Positions 22,370 through 29,650 of a stretch of 35,191 nucleotides of DNA are shown piece by piece (the first letter of the stretch is position 1; each line of letters begins with the position of its first letter). Position numbers and translations under genes: made by a program. The notes under the pieces are model-generated. The model ran no database searches, was not told the DNA's origin, and worked only from the letters and a program-made list of their open reading frames with translations. The DNA comes from an uncultured bacterium (GTDB taxonomy: Bacteria; Bacillota; Clostridia; Lachnospirales; Lachnospiraceae): NCBI GenBank assembly GCA_937893485.1, contig CALBJL010000213.1, positions 1-35,191 on the forward strand. The letters run 5' to 3'.

Positions 22370-23449
22370 TTACGACAGCGCAATACTGCTGTCGCGGACG
22401 ATCAGCTCATAGGACAGCCGGATAGAGTCGAACGGTCTGCCGCGGAGCTGGGCGAGCAGGGCATCCGCAGCATAGGAGGCGAGATTGCCATGCAGGGCGA
22501 GCGAAGTCAGTGTCGGGGTAGAAAAATCACATAAAAAGCTGTTGTCAAAGCTGACGACACTCATATCCTCCGGCACATGGATGCCGGTATGGGTCAGCTC
22601 CTTGACGAGCCAGTACGCGATCTCGTCATCCTGACAGACGATTGCAGAACAGGCACGGAATTTCTGATTGATAAAATTCGACAGGAATCCGGTAGCCTGT
22701 TTTTTTTGCAGCGCGAGCAGCTCCGGTGTGTAATACCAGCCGATCAATGCGTCGTCCGGCATCAGTCCGGCGGCCGCGCAGGTATGTGTAAAACCGAGAT
22801 AGCGGTCGAGCCCTTCCCTTGTATCACCGCGAAAAATGCCGCTGATGTGCGTGTGTTTTCCCTCAATCAGATAACGCGTGAGCTGTACGGCTCCGGAGAA
22901 ATTATCCCCGGTGATTGATACGCGCGGCGGATAGTTCTCATAGGGCGCATGGAGAAATACGGTCGGCAGCCTGTGGTGCCACAGCCGCTCATAGAGATCC
23001 AGATTCGGGTTCGGCAATGCATTTCTGACCGGATCGATGATAAGCCCGCGCAGCGGCAGCCCGTAAAGCTGCGACAGGATCTCGCGCTCTTTGGCAACGC
23101 TGTGCTCTGTCACGTAAAAGGAGACAGAAAACCCCTCTTTGCTGAGTGCTATCTGCAGGTCGTTGCGCAGTCTGGCATAGGTGTAATCGCTGTCAGAGGG
23201 CAGCAGGACCGCGATCTGATTAAATGCTGCCTCCGGACGGAGTCCGGTCGCATAGGCGCCGCTGCCCTGCCGTCTCGTAATGATACCCTCGTTTTCTAAC
23301 AGTCGTAATGCCTGCCGGACAGTCTGGCGGCTGACATGGTATCGCTCGCACAGTTCTTTTTCGGTCGGCAGCTTTGTCATGCGCGACTCGCTGTCATCGG
23401 TCAGCCGTGCGCGCAGACGGTCTGCAATGTACTGATATTTTGGAATCAT
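22370..23449 (-). CDS. Second GntR-LacI (AraR-like) repressor
   Basis: This 359-aa protein has the same architecture as the regulator at 8500: GntR winged helix (PTEKELCERYHVSRQTVRQALRLLENEG ... RRQGSGAYA) and a LacI-type sugar domain (SVVSFDNSFLCDFSTPTLTSLAL). The ribosome site AAGGAG lies 5 nt before the minus-strand ATG at 23449. It is divergent from the importer operon, 417 nt away, and convergent with the response regulator. It probably controls the importer or itself in response to an intracellular sugar. The sequence differs enough from AraR that a different effector or operator is likely. Confidence 0.88.
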   Translation of the reverse strand: MIPKYQYIADRLRARLTDDSESRMTKLPTEKELCERYHVSRQTVRQALRLLENEGIITRRQGSGAYATGLRPEAAFNQIAVLLPSDSDYTYARLRNDLQIALSKEGFSVSFYVTEHSVAKEREILSQLYGLPLRGLIIDPVRNALPNPNLDLYERLWHHRLPTVFLHAPYENYPPRVSITGDNFSGAVQLTRYLIEGKHTHISGIFRGDTREGLDRYLGFTHTCAAAGLMPDDALIGWYYTPELLALQKKQATGFLSNFINQKFRACSAIVCQDDEIAYWLVKELTHTGIHVPEDMSVVSFDNSFLCDFSTPTLTSLALHGNLASYAADALLAQLRGRPFDSIRLSYELIVRDSSIALS

Positions 23450-23688
23450 ATTGCTCCTTTTTTGGTGAAAAATTTATGATTATTTTGTTAAAAGAATCAC
23501 ATCGGTTGGAAAATTTCCTAACTGTGACAGGTAAAATCGGAAAAAAACATCCAAAAATTTTTACATTTGCCAACTTTGCCAATAAAGAAATATGGAAAAA
23601 CCGGCGGCTTTTTGTCGGAAAAATCATAAAAATTCACAACTTTTGCGATGCAAAACGTAAAAATTTTAACTTATTTTTATTAAAACAC

Positions 23689-23728
23689 AAATTTGTACTA
23701 AAATCCATAGAAAAAGCGAAAATTTGTA
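23689..23728 (+). promoter_or_regulatory. Direct repeats AAATTTGTA upstream of the importer promoter
   Basis: AAATTTGTA at 23689-23697 and 23720-23728, 31 nt apart (about three helical turns); the first lies within the palindrome ACAAATTTGT. They sit 43 nt upstream of the -35 and could be sites for the YesN-type regulator, or for an AraR-like protein given the ATTTGTAC core. The remainder of 23450-23866 is AT-rich and shows nothing else I can name. Confidence 0.35.
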
Positions 23729-23770
23729 TTGTTCAACAAACCGAAACTGCCAAAAGTAAAGATCTTCCAG

Positions 23771-23826
23771 TTGAATTTCATTCCCAGATTCGTATAATGA
23801 AACATGTAAGGACGAAACACCTTACA
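23771..23826 (+). promoter_or_regulatory. Importer-operon promoter and 5' UTR hairpin
   Basis: TTGAAT (23771-23776), a 16-nt spacer and a perfect TATAAT (23793-23798). Transcription should start near 23805, exactly where a 7-bp hairpin begins (TGTAAGG 23805-23811 / CCTTACA 23820-23826, 8-nt loop). A hairpin at the very 5' end often stabilises mRNA. Confidence 0.65.
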
Positions 23827-23866
23827 AAATCCAATAAGGAACATATTTTAAGGGAGGAAAACAAAA

Positions 23867-24961
23867 ATGAAGAAAAAGGTAGTAGCAAGCTTATTAACAG
23901 TAGCTATGGCAGCAACGATGATCGTTGGATGCGGATCTCAGGCAGATACCGCAGACGCTCCTGCAGATGATGCAGCAGCAACCGACGACGCAGCAGCAGA
24001 TGATGCGGCAGCTGATGACGCAGCAGCAGATGATGCAGCAACCGATGACGCAGCAGCAGACGATGCAGCAGCAAGCGGAGACCTGATCACAGTTGGTATC
24101 ATCAACAATGATCCGAACGAGTCAGGATATCGTACCGCTAATGATAAGGATCTGAAGGACTTCTTTACCGAGGAGAACGGATATCAGGCTTCTTTCGCAT
24201 ACAGCTTAAAGAATGATGAGCAGATCGCAGCAGCTCAGAAGTTCATTACAGATGGTGTTGATTACTTACTGTTATCAGCAGCAGATACAGCAGGTTGGGA
24301 TTCAGTACTTCAGGATGCACAGGATGCAGGAACAAGAGTTATCTTATTCGACCGTACCATTGATGCCCCCGAAGATCTGTATGAGGCTTCCATCGTATCT
24401 GATATGGATAAGGAAGGACAGACAGCAGTTGACTGGTTAGCAAGCCAGAACCTTGATGAGTACAACATCATCCACATTCAGGGTGTGATGGGATCAGCAG
24501 CTCAGAAGGGACGTTCTGGAGCATTAGATGAGAAGGTAGCAGCAGAGTCTAACTGGAACATCGTAACACAGCAGACAGCTGAGTGGAACGCAGAGAAGGC
24601 ACAGCAGATCGTACAGTCAGTGATTGATTCCGGTAAGTCATTCAACGTAATCTACGCTGAGAACGACGATATGGCTAAGGGTGCTGTAGCAGCACTTGAC
24701 AAGGCTAACATTTCTCACGGTGTTGACGGCGACGTTATCATAATGGGATTTGACTGCAACAAGTGGGCATTACAGGAGCTGTTAGATGGCAACTGGAACT
24801 ACGATGGACAGTGCAATCCTTTCCAGGCAGCTTACATTGATGGCATCATCAAGACAATCGAGAGCGGCAGCGAAGTATCTGAGAAGGTCGTTATCATGGA
24901 CGAGAAGGGATTCGATGCTTCTACAATTACTCAGGAAGATGTTGACACTTACGGAATCTAA
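23867..24961 (+). CDS. Sugar-binding lipoprotein of the ABC importer (YtfQ/RbsB-like)
   Basis: This 364-aa protein has a lipoprotein signal peptide with lipobox VGC and lipidated Cys22, then a low-complexity linker of seven DDAAx units (about residues 34-69). A type I sugar-binding domain follows (TVGIINNDPNESGYRTAN, DYLLLSAADTAGWDSVLQ, VILFDRTI, IQGVMGSAAQKGRSGAL, IYAENDDMAKGA). The domain resembles galactofuranose/ribose-binding proteins. AGGGAGG precedes the ATG. One double ATPase and two permease genes follow, the layout of YtfQ-YtfR-YtfT-YjfF. The arabinose neighbourhood suggests L-arabinose or an arabinofuranose form as ligand, which is inference. Strong initiation signals and an intercistronic hairpin suggest it is made in excess over the membrane subunits. 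Confidence 0.92.
   Translation: MKKKVVASLLTVAMAATMIVGCGSQADTADAPADDAAATDDAAADDAAADDAAADDAATDDAAADDAAASGDLITVGIINNDPNESGYRTANDKDLKDFFTEENGYQASFAYSLKNDEQIAAAQKFITDGVDYLLLSAADTAGWDSVLQDAQDAGTRVILFDRTIDAPEDLYEASIVSDMDKEGQTAVDWLASQNLDEYNIIHIQGVMGSAAQKGRSGALDEKVAAESNWNIVTQQTAEWNAEKAQQIVQSVIDSGKSFNVIYAENDDMAKGAVAALDKANISHGVDGDVIIMGFDCNKWALQELLDGNWNYDGQCNPFQAAYIDGIIKTIESGSEVSEKVVIMDEKGFDASTITQEDVDTYGI
23966..24073 (+). repeat. 15-bp coding repeat encoding DDAAx units
   Basis: Seven tandem 15-bp units of the form GAYGAYGCAGCAGCA encode the acidic Asp-Asp-Ala-Ala-Ala linker between lipid anchor and sugar-binding domain. Two units end in Thr. Tandem DNA identity makes the unit number prone to change. 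Confidence 0.9.
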
Positions 24962-24992
24962 TCCGGTGACAAGTTTATAGGAATGTAAGTAT

Positions 24993-25027
24993 GGGGCGCG
25001 GTACGCAAGCTATGAGTGCCGCGCCCT
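24993..25027 (+). other. GC-rich intercistronic hairpin after the binding-protein gene
   Basis: GGGCGCGGTAC (24994-25004) pairs with GTGCCGCGCCC (25016-25026) through one wobble, extended by a G-T pair, with an 11-nt loop. Only TTTG follows, so it is a weak terminator at best. It probably lowers expression of the membrane subunits or protects the upstream mRNA. Confidence 0.7.
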
Positions 25028-25075
25028 TTGTAACGAAAAATAGGGTTAAAAATCAAAAAAGGAGTGAATGCACAG

Positions 25076-26599
25076 GTGAAAGAGAAATCTGTATTGGAAA
25101 TGAGAGGAATCTGTAAAAGTTTCCCCGGCGTTCGTGCGCTGCATGATGTGGATTTTACCTTATGTGAAGGTGAGATACATGCTTTAATGGGCGAGAATGG
25201 CGCGGGAAAATCCACCTTGATTAAGGTGCTAACCGGCGTCTATGAGAAAGACGAGGGAGAAATTTTCCTGAAGGGACTGGATAAGGCGGCTGTCATCCGT
25301 TCACCTCAGGACGCACAAAAGCTTGGCATCAGCACAGTATATCAGGAGATTACCCTGTGCCCGAACCTCTCCGTAGCTGAAAACATGTACATAGGACGAG
25401 ACGGACAAAAGGGCGTAAGCTGGAAGAAAATGAACGCAGATGCTGAGAAAATTCTGAAAACATTGGATATTCCGGCAAAGGCCAGCAGACAGTTGTCCAA
25501 TTATTCCATCGCGATTCAGCAGATGGTAGCGATTGCCAGAGCCGTTGATATGGATTGTAAGGTTTTGATCTTAGATGAGCCGACATCCTCGCTGGATGAG
25601 CAGGAGGTAGAGAAGCTGTTCGGTCTGATGCGTGATCTGCGTGCGAAAGGTGTAGGCATCATCTTTGTAACGCACTTCTTGGATCAGGTATATGAGGTAT
25701 GTGACAAGATTACCGTTCTCCGTGACGGTGGACTGGTTGGCGAATATGAGATCGCAGACCTGCCAAGAGTCAAACTCGTATCCAAGATGCTTGGAAAAGA
25801 GCTGGATGATATGTCCGATATCAAGACAGACAGCGTGGTTTACGAAGGTGCTGATAAGGACGCAAAGGTTTTTGTGGCAGAAGGACTGCAGAGTAACGCA
25901 GGCATCAAGCCGTTTGACTTCTATATTAAGAAGGGTGAGGTCAATGGATTTACCGGACTGCTCGGTTCCGGACGAAGCGAGTGCGTGCGTGCGATCTTTG
26001 GTGCTGATCCTGTGATCGCCGGTTCATTGAAGAAAAATGGCAAGCACATTAAGATCAAGAAGCCGATTGATGCGATGAAGCAGGGTATTGCATATCTGCC
26101 TGAGGACCGTAAGGTCGATGGCATTGTTGGAGATCTGTCTGTGCGGGATAACATCATCCTCGCAGAGCAGGTATTAAAGGGATTTTTCCATCCGTATTCA
26201 AAAGCCGAGGCAAAGAAGCTGGCAGAAGAATACATCAAACTTCTGGAGATCAAGACCGCATCTGCGGATACACCGATCAAGTCTCTGTCCGGTGGTAACC
26301 AGCAGAAGGTTATTTTAGCGAGATGGCTATTGACACATCCCGAGTATCTGATCTTAGACGAGCCGACACGTGGTATTGATGTTGGAACCAAGATTGAGAT
26401 TCAGAAATTAGTATTAAAGCTCGCATCAGAGGGCATGAGTGTGACATTCATTTCTTCTGAGACTGACGAGATGATCCGTACCTGTTCCCGTCTGATTGTC
26501 ATGAGAGACCGCCGCGTTGTCGGCGAACTCGGAAGTGATGAGCTGACACAGAACAAGATTATGAGTACCATTGCTGGAGGTGAACACGATGCAAAATAA
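25076..26599 (+). CDS. Sugar ABC transporter ATPase with two ABC domains (YtfR/RbsA/MglA type)
   Basis: This is a protein of about 507 aa with two nucleotide-binding domains. Domain 1 has Walker A GENGAGKST and Walker B VLILDEPTSSLD, with a poor signature (LSNYSIAIQQ). Domain 2 has a degenerate Walker A (GLLGSGRSE) but a strong signature and Walker B (LSGGNQQKVILARWL, LILDEPTRGID). This asymmetry is normal for the CUT2 family. GTG at 25076 is favoured, AAGGAG lying about 11 nt before it; an in-frame GTG at 25064 overlaps that site. The 3' end overlaps the first permease gene by 11 nt, showing coupling. Confidence 0.94.
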   Translation: MKEKSVLEMRGICKSFPGVRALHDVDFTLCEGEIHALMGENGAGKSTLIKVLTGVYEKDEGEIFLKGLDKAAVIRSPQDAQKLGISTVYQEITLCPNLSVAENMYIGRDGQKGVSWKKMNADAEKILKTLDIPAKASRQLSNYSIAIQQMVAIARAVDMDCKVLILDEPTSSLDEQEVEKLFGLMRDLRAKGVGIIFVTHFLDQVYEVCDKITVLRDGGLVGEYEIADLPRVKLVSKMLGKELDDMSDIKTDSVVYEGADKDAKVFVAEGLQSNAGIKPFDFYIKKGEVNGFTGLLGSGRSECVRAIFGADPVIAGSLKKNGKHIKIKKPIDAMKQGIAYLPEDRKVDGIVGDLSVRDNIILAEQVLKGFFHPYSKAEAKKLAEEYIKLLEIKTASADTPIKSLSGGNQQKVILARWLLTHPEYLILDEPTRGIDVGTKIEIQKLVLKLASEGMSVTFISSETDEMIRTCSRLIVMRDRRVVGELGSDELTQNKIMSTIAGGEHDAK

Positions 26600-27668
26600 T
26601 AAGAAAAGCGCAGGAGCATTTTTCTCCGGGCTGGTAAAACAGCAGATCTTTATTCCGCTGGCAGCGTTATTGATCTTAGCATTATTCAACTTGATCATGG
26701 ATCCGTCTTTCTTTAAGATTACACTTGGATATAATAGTGTTGGAGATCCGGTATTGAATGGTTATCTCGTTACAATCTTAGATTACGGCTCAGAGCTGGC
26801 GATCCTTGCAATCGGTATGACACTGGTAACAGCGGCATCCGGCGGACAGGACATTTCAGTTGGAGCAACGATCGCGATCGCAGGTTCTGTCATTCTGCGT
26901 ATGCTGTGCGGCGGACAGACGACAACCGATCACTACTGTGTACCGCTGATTGTAGCATTCTTAGTAGCGGTAGTGGCATCCATGGCATTTGGAGCATTCA
27001 ACGGCGTGCTTGTTGCATATTTCAGGATCCAGCCGATGATCGCAACATTGATTCTGTTTACCGCAGGCCGTTCGATCGCAGCATGGATCAACAACAATGA
27101 GCTGCCGATCGTAAATGTCAACAGCTTTGGCTATTTCGGTGGATATATCCCTGGGGTGCCAATCCCGACTCCGTTCTTCATCGCAGTGCTCTGCGTCGTT
27201 GTGATCGCACTTGTAATGAAGTTTACAAACCTGAAATTATATACACAGGCAGTCGGTATCAATGAGAGCTCATCCAGATTAAACGGTCTGAATCCTGAGT
27301 TCATCAAATTGATCTCCTTCGTTATACTTGGTATCTGTGTAGCGGTTGTCGGATTGATCAAGGTCAGCCGTCTGTCGACGATCAACTACTCCGTTATTGC
27401 AAAGGATATAGAGATGGATGCGATCTTAGCAGTCGCACTCGGCGGAAACGCACTGGGTGGTGGTAAGTTCAATATCTGGGCTTCAATCCTCGGCGCATAT
27501 GTCATCCAGTTCTTAACAACAACCTTATACAAATTTGAAGTACAGTCTGATGCGCTTCCTGCATACAAGGCAGTTGTCGTTATTGTACTCGTTGTACTCA
27601 GTGCTCCGGTCGTCAGAGAAAAGCTCGCCGGACTTGGTAAGAAAATGAAATCAAAGGAGGTAGCATAA
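26589..27668 (+). CDS. Sugar ABC transporter permease (YtfT-like)
   Basis: This 359-aa polytopic protein of the BPD_transp_2 family has the CUT2 permease core AIGMTLVTAASGGQDISVGATIAIAG and a later AVALGGNALGGGKFNIWASILGAYVIQFL. ATG 26589 is set by GGAGGTGA 6-7 nt upstream, and the gene starts inside the end of the ATPase gene. It pairs with the next gene to form the membrane channel. Confidence 0.94.
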   Translation: MQNNKKSAGAFFSGLVKQQIFIPLAALLILALFNLIMDPSFFKITLGYNSVGDPVLNGYLVTILDYGSELAILAIGMTLVTAASGGQDISVGATIAIAGSVILRMLCGGQTTTDHYCVPLIVAFLVAVVASMAFGAFNGVLVAYFRIQPMIATLILFTAGRSIAAWINNNELPIVNVNSFGYFGGYIPGVPIPTPFFIAVLCVVVIALVMKFTNLKLYTQAVGINESSSRLNGLNPEFIKLISFVILGICVAVVGLIKVSRLSTINYSVIAKDIEMDAILAVALGGNALGGGKFNIWASILGAYVIQFLTTTLYKFEVQSDALPAYKAVVVIVLVVLSAPVVREKLAGLGKKMKSKEVA

Positions 27669-27670
27669 AA

Positions 27671-28714
27671 ATGGCATCAGAGAAAAATACAACTGCAAAG
27701 AAGAGCAGCTGGTTTAAAAATGTGTCAGATACAAACCTGCTGCTGACGATCACGATTGTTGTCTTCTTTGTCATGTATCTTGCAGCAATGTTATTCCTCG
27801 GTTCCGGTTTCTTAAAACCGCAGGCGTTCTTTAACATTTTAAATGCACAGGCAGCATTGATCATCACTGCATGCGGAATGAGCCTTGTTATGATTACAGG
27901 CGGTATTGATATTTCCGTCGGTGGTGTGGTAGCACTTGTCAGCATGTGCTGTGCCGTATACCTTGACTTTGGCGGAGGCAATCCGTACACTGCGATTCTG
28001 GTTGCATTGGCAATCGGTCTGGCATTTGGTCTTGTACAGGGCTTTTTGGTAGCTTACCTTGACATCCAGCCGTTCATCGTATCACTGGCAGGAATGTTCT
28101 TTGCACGTGGTATGACAACGATTGTACACACGAACCCGTTCAACGTAGAGAACGAGGCATTTAACAAGCTGAAAATGACACGTGTCATCATTCCCGGTAT
28201 GGGATCTGTCAACAAGATCGGCAAGTATGTAGATGCGTATGTTGAGATCGGTGTGGTAGTCGCAGTATTGATCGTAGTGATTCTGTTCTGCGTCCTTCGC
28301 TGGACAAAGCTCGGCCGTGCATTCTATGCAGTCGGTGGAAACCAGCAGAGCGCATTGATGCTCGGAATTAACGTGAAGCGTACAAAATTTATCGCACATC
28401 TGATCTGCAGCCTGTTAGCAGGTATCGGCGGATATGTATACTTCCTCCATGTAGGATCAGGATCTCCGTCCCATGCTAGTGGAATGGAAATGAACGCGAT
28501 CGCTTCTTCCATCATTGGTGGAACGATGCTGACCGGTGGTGTAGGTAATATTATCGGTACATTCTTTGGTGTTCTCTCCCTTAGCACCATTCAGAATATC
28601 GTATCTTCCGCAGGTCTGGATCAGGCATGGTGGACAGGAATCACCGTAGCAGCAATGTTGTGTATCTTCCTTGTGGTACAGAGTGTGATTATGGCGCGTA
28701 AGAAGAAAGCATAA
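27671..28714 (+). CDS. Sugar ABC transporter permease (YjfF-like)
   Basis: This 347-aa polytopic protein is a second, distinct BPD_transp_2 permease: ACGMSLVMITGGIDISVGGVVALVSM and MNAIASSIIGGTMLTGGVGNIIGTFFGVLSLSTIQN. It starts 2 nt after the first permease gene, with AAAGGAGG upstream. Two different permease genes with one double ATPase mark the YtfT/YjfF (galactofuranose-type) subfamily, not RbsC or XylH systems, which use a single permease gene. A strong terminator follows. Confidence 0.94.
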   Translation: MASEKNTTAKKSSWFKNVSDTNLLLTITIVVFFVMYLAAMLFLGSGFLKPQAFFNILNAQAALIITACGMSLVMITGGIDISVGGVVALVSMCCAVYLDFGGGNPYTAILVALAIGLAFGLVQGFLVAYLDIQPFIVSLAGMFFARGMTTIVHTNPFNVENEAFNKLKMTRVIIPGMGSVNKIGKYVDAYVEIGVVVAVLIVVILFCVLRWTKLGRAFYAVGGNQQSALMLGINVKRTKFIAHLICSLLAGIGGYVYFLHVGSGSPSHASGMEMNAIASSIIGGTMLTGGVGNIIGTFFGVLSLSTIQNIVSSAGLDQAWWTGITVAAMLCIFLVVQSVIMARKKKA

Positions 28715-28758
28715 GAAAACGAAAAAGAACTTTGAAAATTATGTATAATATGTAACAG

Positions 28759-28800
28759 AAAAGATGTGTTCTCTGTGTGGGAGCACATCTTTTTGCTTTT
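28759..28800 (+). terminator. Intrinsic terminator of the importer operon
   Basis: A 15-bp stem (28759-28773/28779-28793, two G-U pairs), loop TGTGT, followed by a T-rich tail. It lies 44 nt after the last permease gene. Confidence 0.88.
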
Positions 28801-28821
28801 TTCGATTATATCGGTTATAAT
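28793..28821 (+). promoter_or_regulatory. Promoter of the AraC-family gene
   Basis: TTGCTT (28793-28798), a 17-nt spacer and TATAAT (28816-28821). The -35 overlaps the U-tract of the upstream terminator, so the two operons are packed without free space. Confidence 0.6.
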
Positions 28822-28851
28822 GTGCGCAGACGACGAAAGGATATGCATGGT

Positions 28852-29604
28852 ATGAATTATCAGAATGAATGGCTTTTATACGAGGCAGGCGATGATATTG
28901 ATGAGATCGAGCATCGCGCTGCGACAGAGGAACTGTTGTTTTATCAGGCTGTGGCGAGTGGTAATGTAGAAGCGGTAAAGAAGAATTGTGAACAGGAGCG
29001 TTTTGTGGAACAGGAGGGTGTAGGTGTCCTCTCGCGCAATCCAGTGACGAATCTAAAGTATCATTTTGTGATTACGACAGCCATGATCACCCGGATCTGC
29101 AAACAGAACGGCATGGAGCTGGAACAGGCATTCCGGCTGAGCGATTTTTACATACAGAAGCTGGATGATATTCATACGGTGGAAGGAGTGCAGAGCCTGC
29201 ATGATGAGATGGTGATCGATTATGCGGAGAAGATGCGCAGATACTCCCGTTCGGATACGAATTCCAAGCACATCAATGCATGTAAGGAGTATATTTATTC
29301 CCATATTAAGGAGCGGATCACGATTGAGGATCTGGCGGATGAATTCGGTGTATCTGCCGGATATTTATCTCGTCTGTTCAAGAAACAGACCGGGGTATCG
29401 GTCAGTGCATATATTAGGGAGCAAAAGATCGGTATAGCGAAAAATCTTCTCCGGTTCAGCGATTATTCGATGATTGATATTGCAAACCGCCTGTCATTTT
29501 CGTCACAGAGTCATTTTATCCAGCAATTTCGTGAGTCAGTTGGAATGACACCCAAAAAATACCGGGATGAATATTATATGGTTCAATGGGACACACAAAA
29601 ATAA
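28852..29604 (+). CDS. AraC-family transcriptional regulator
   Basis: This 250-aa protein has a C-terminal AraC/XylS double HTH (about residues 145-245): ITIEDLADEFGVSAGYLSRLFKKQTG and SMIDIANRLSFSSQSHFIQQFRESVGMTPKKYRDEY. The N-terminal ~140 residues contain no cupin sugar-binding motif that I can see and begin MNYQNEWLLYEAGDDIDEIEHRA. The start is taken at 28852 (AAAGGA about 10 nt upstream); ATG 28843 would be too close to that site. It is convergent with two phosphorylase genes and shares a bidirectional terminator with them. It is a natural candidate to bind the mirrored boxes in the divergent region at 34867-35016. Confidence 0.9.
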   Translation: MNYQNEWLLYEAGDDIDEIEHRAATEELLFYQAVASGNVEAVKKNCEQERFVEQEGVGVLSRNPVTNLKYHFVITTAMITRICKQNGMELEQAFRLSDFYIQKLDDIHTVEGVQSLHDEMVIDYAEKMRRYSRSDTNSKHINACKEYIYSHIKERITIEDLADEFGVSAGYLSRLFKKQTGVSVSAYIREQKIGIAKNLLRFSDYSMIDIANRLSFSSQSHFIQQFRESVGMTPKKYRDEYYMVQWDTQK

Positions 29605-29637
29605 AATGCAGCAGAGGTCGTTCTCTGCTGCATTTTT
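29604..29637. terminator. Bidirectional terminator between convergent genes
   Basis: A perfect 13-bp stem (AAATGCAGCAGAG 29604-29616 with 29623-29635), 6-nt loop, with T-runs after it on both strands. It serves the AraC-family gene and the phosphorylase pair. Confidence 0.88.
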
Positions 29638-29650
29638 CAGTCAGGTATGA

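Noticed and set aside
25068..25079. The 12-mer ATGCACAGGTGA occurs both here and after repeat copy 1 at 4735
   Set aside because: Only 12 nt match, the repeat motif itself is absent here, and the bases here belong to the start region of the ATPase gene; chance is likely.
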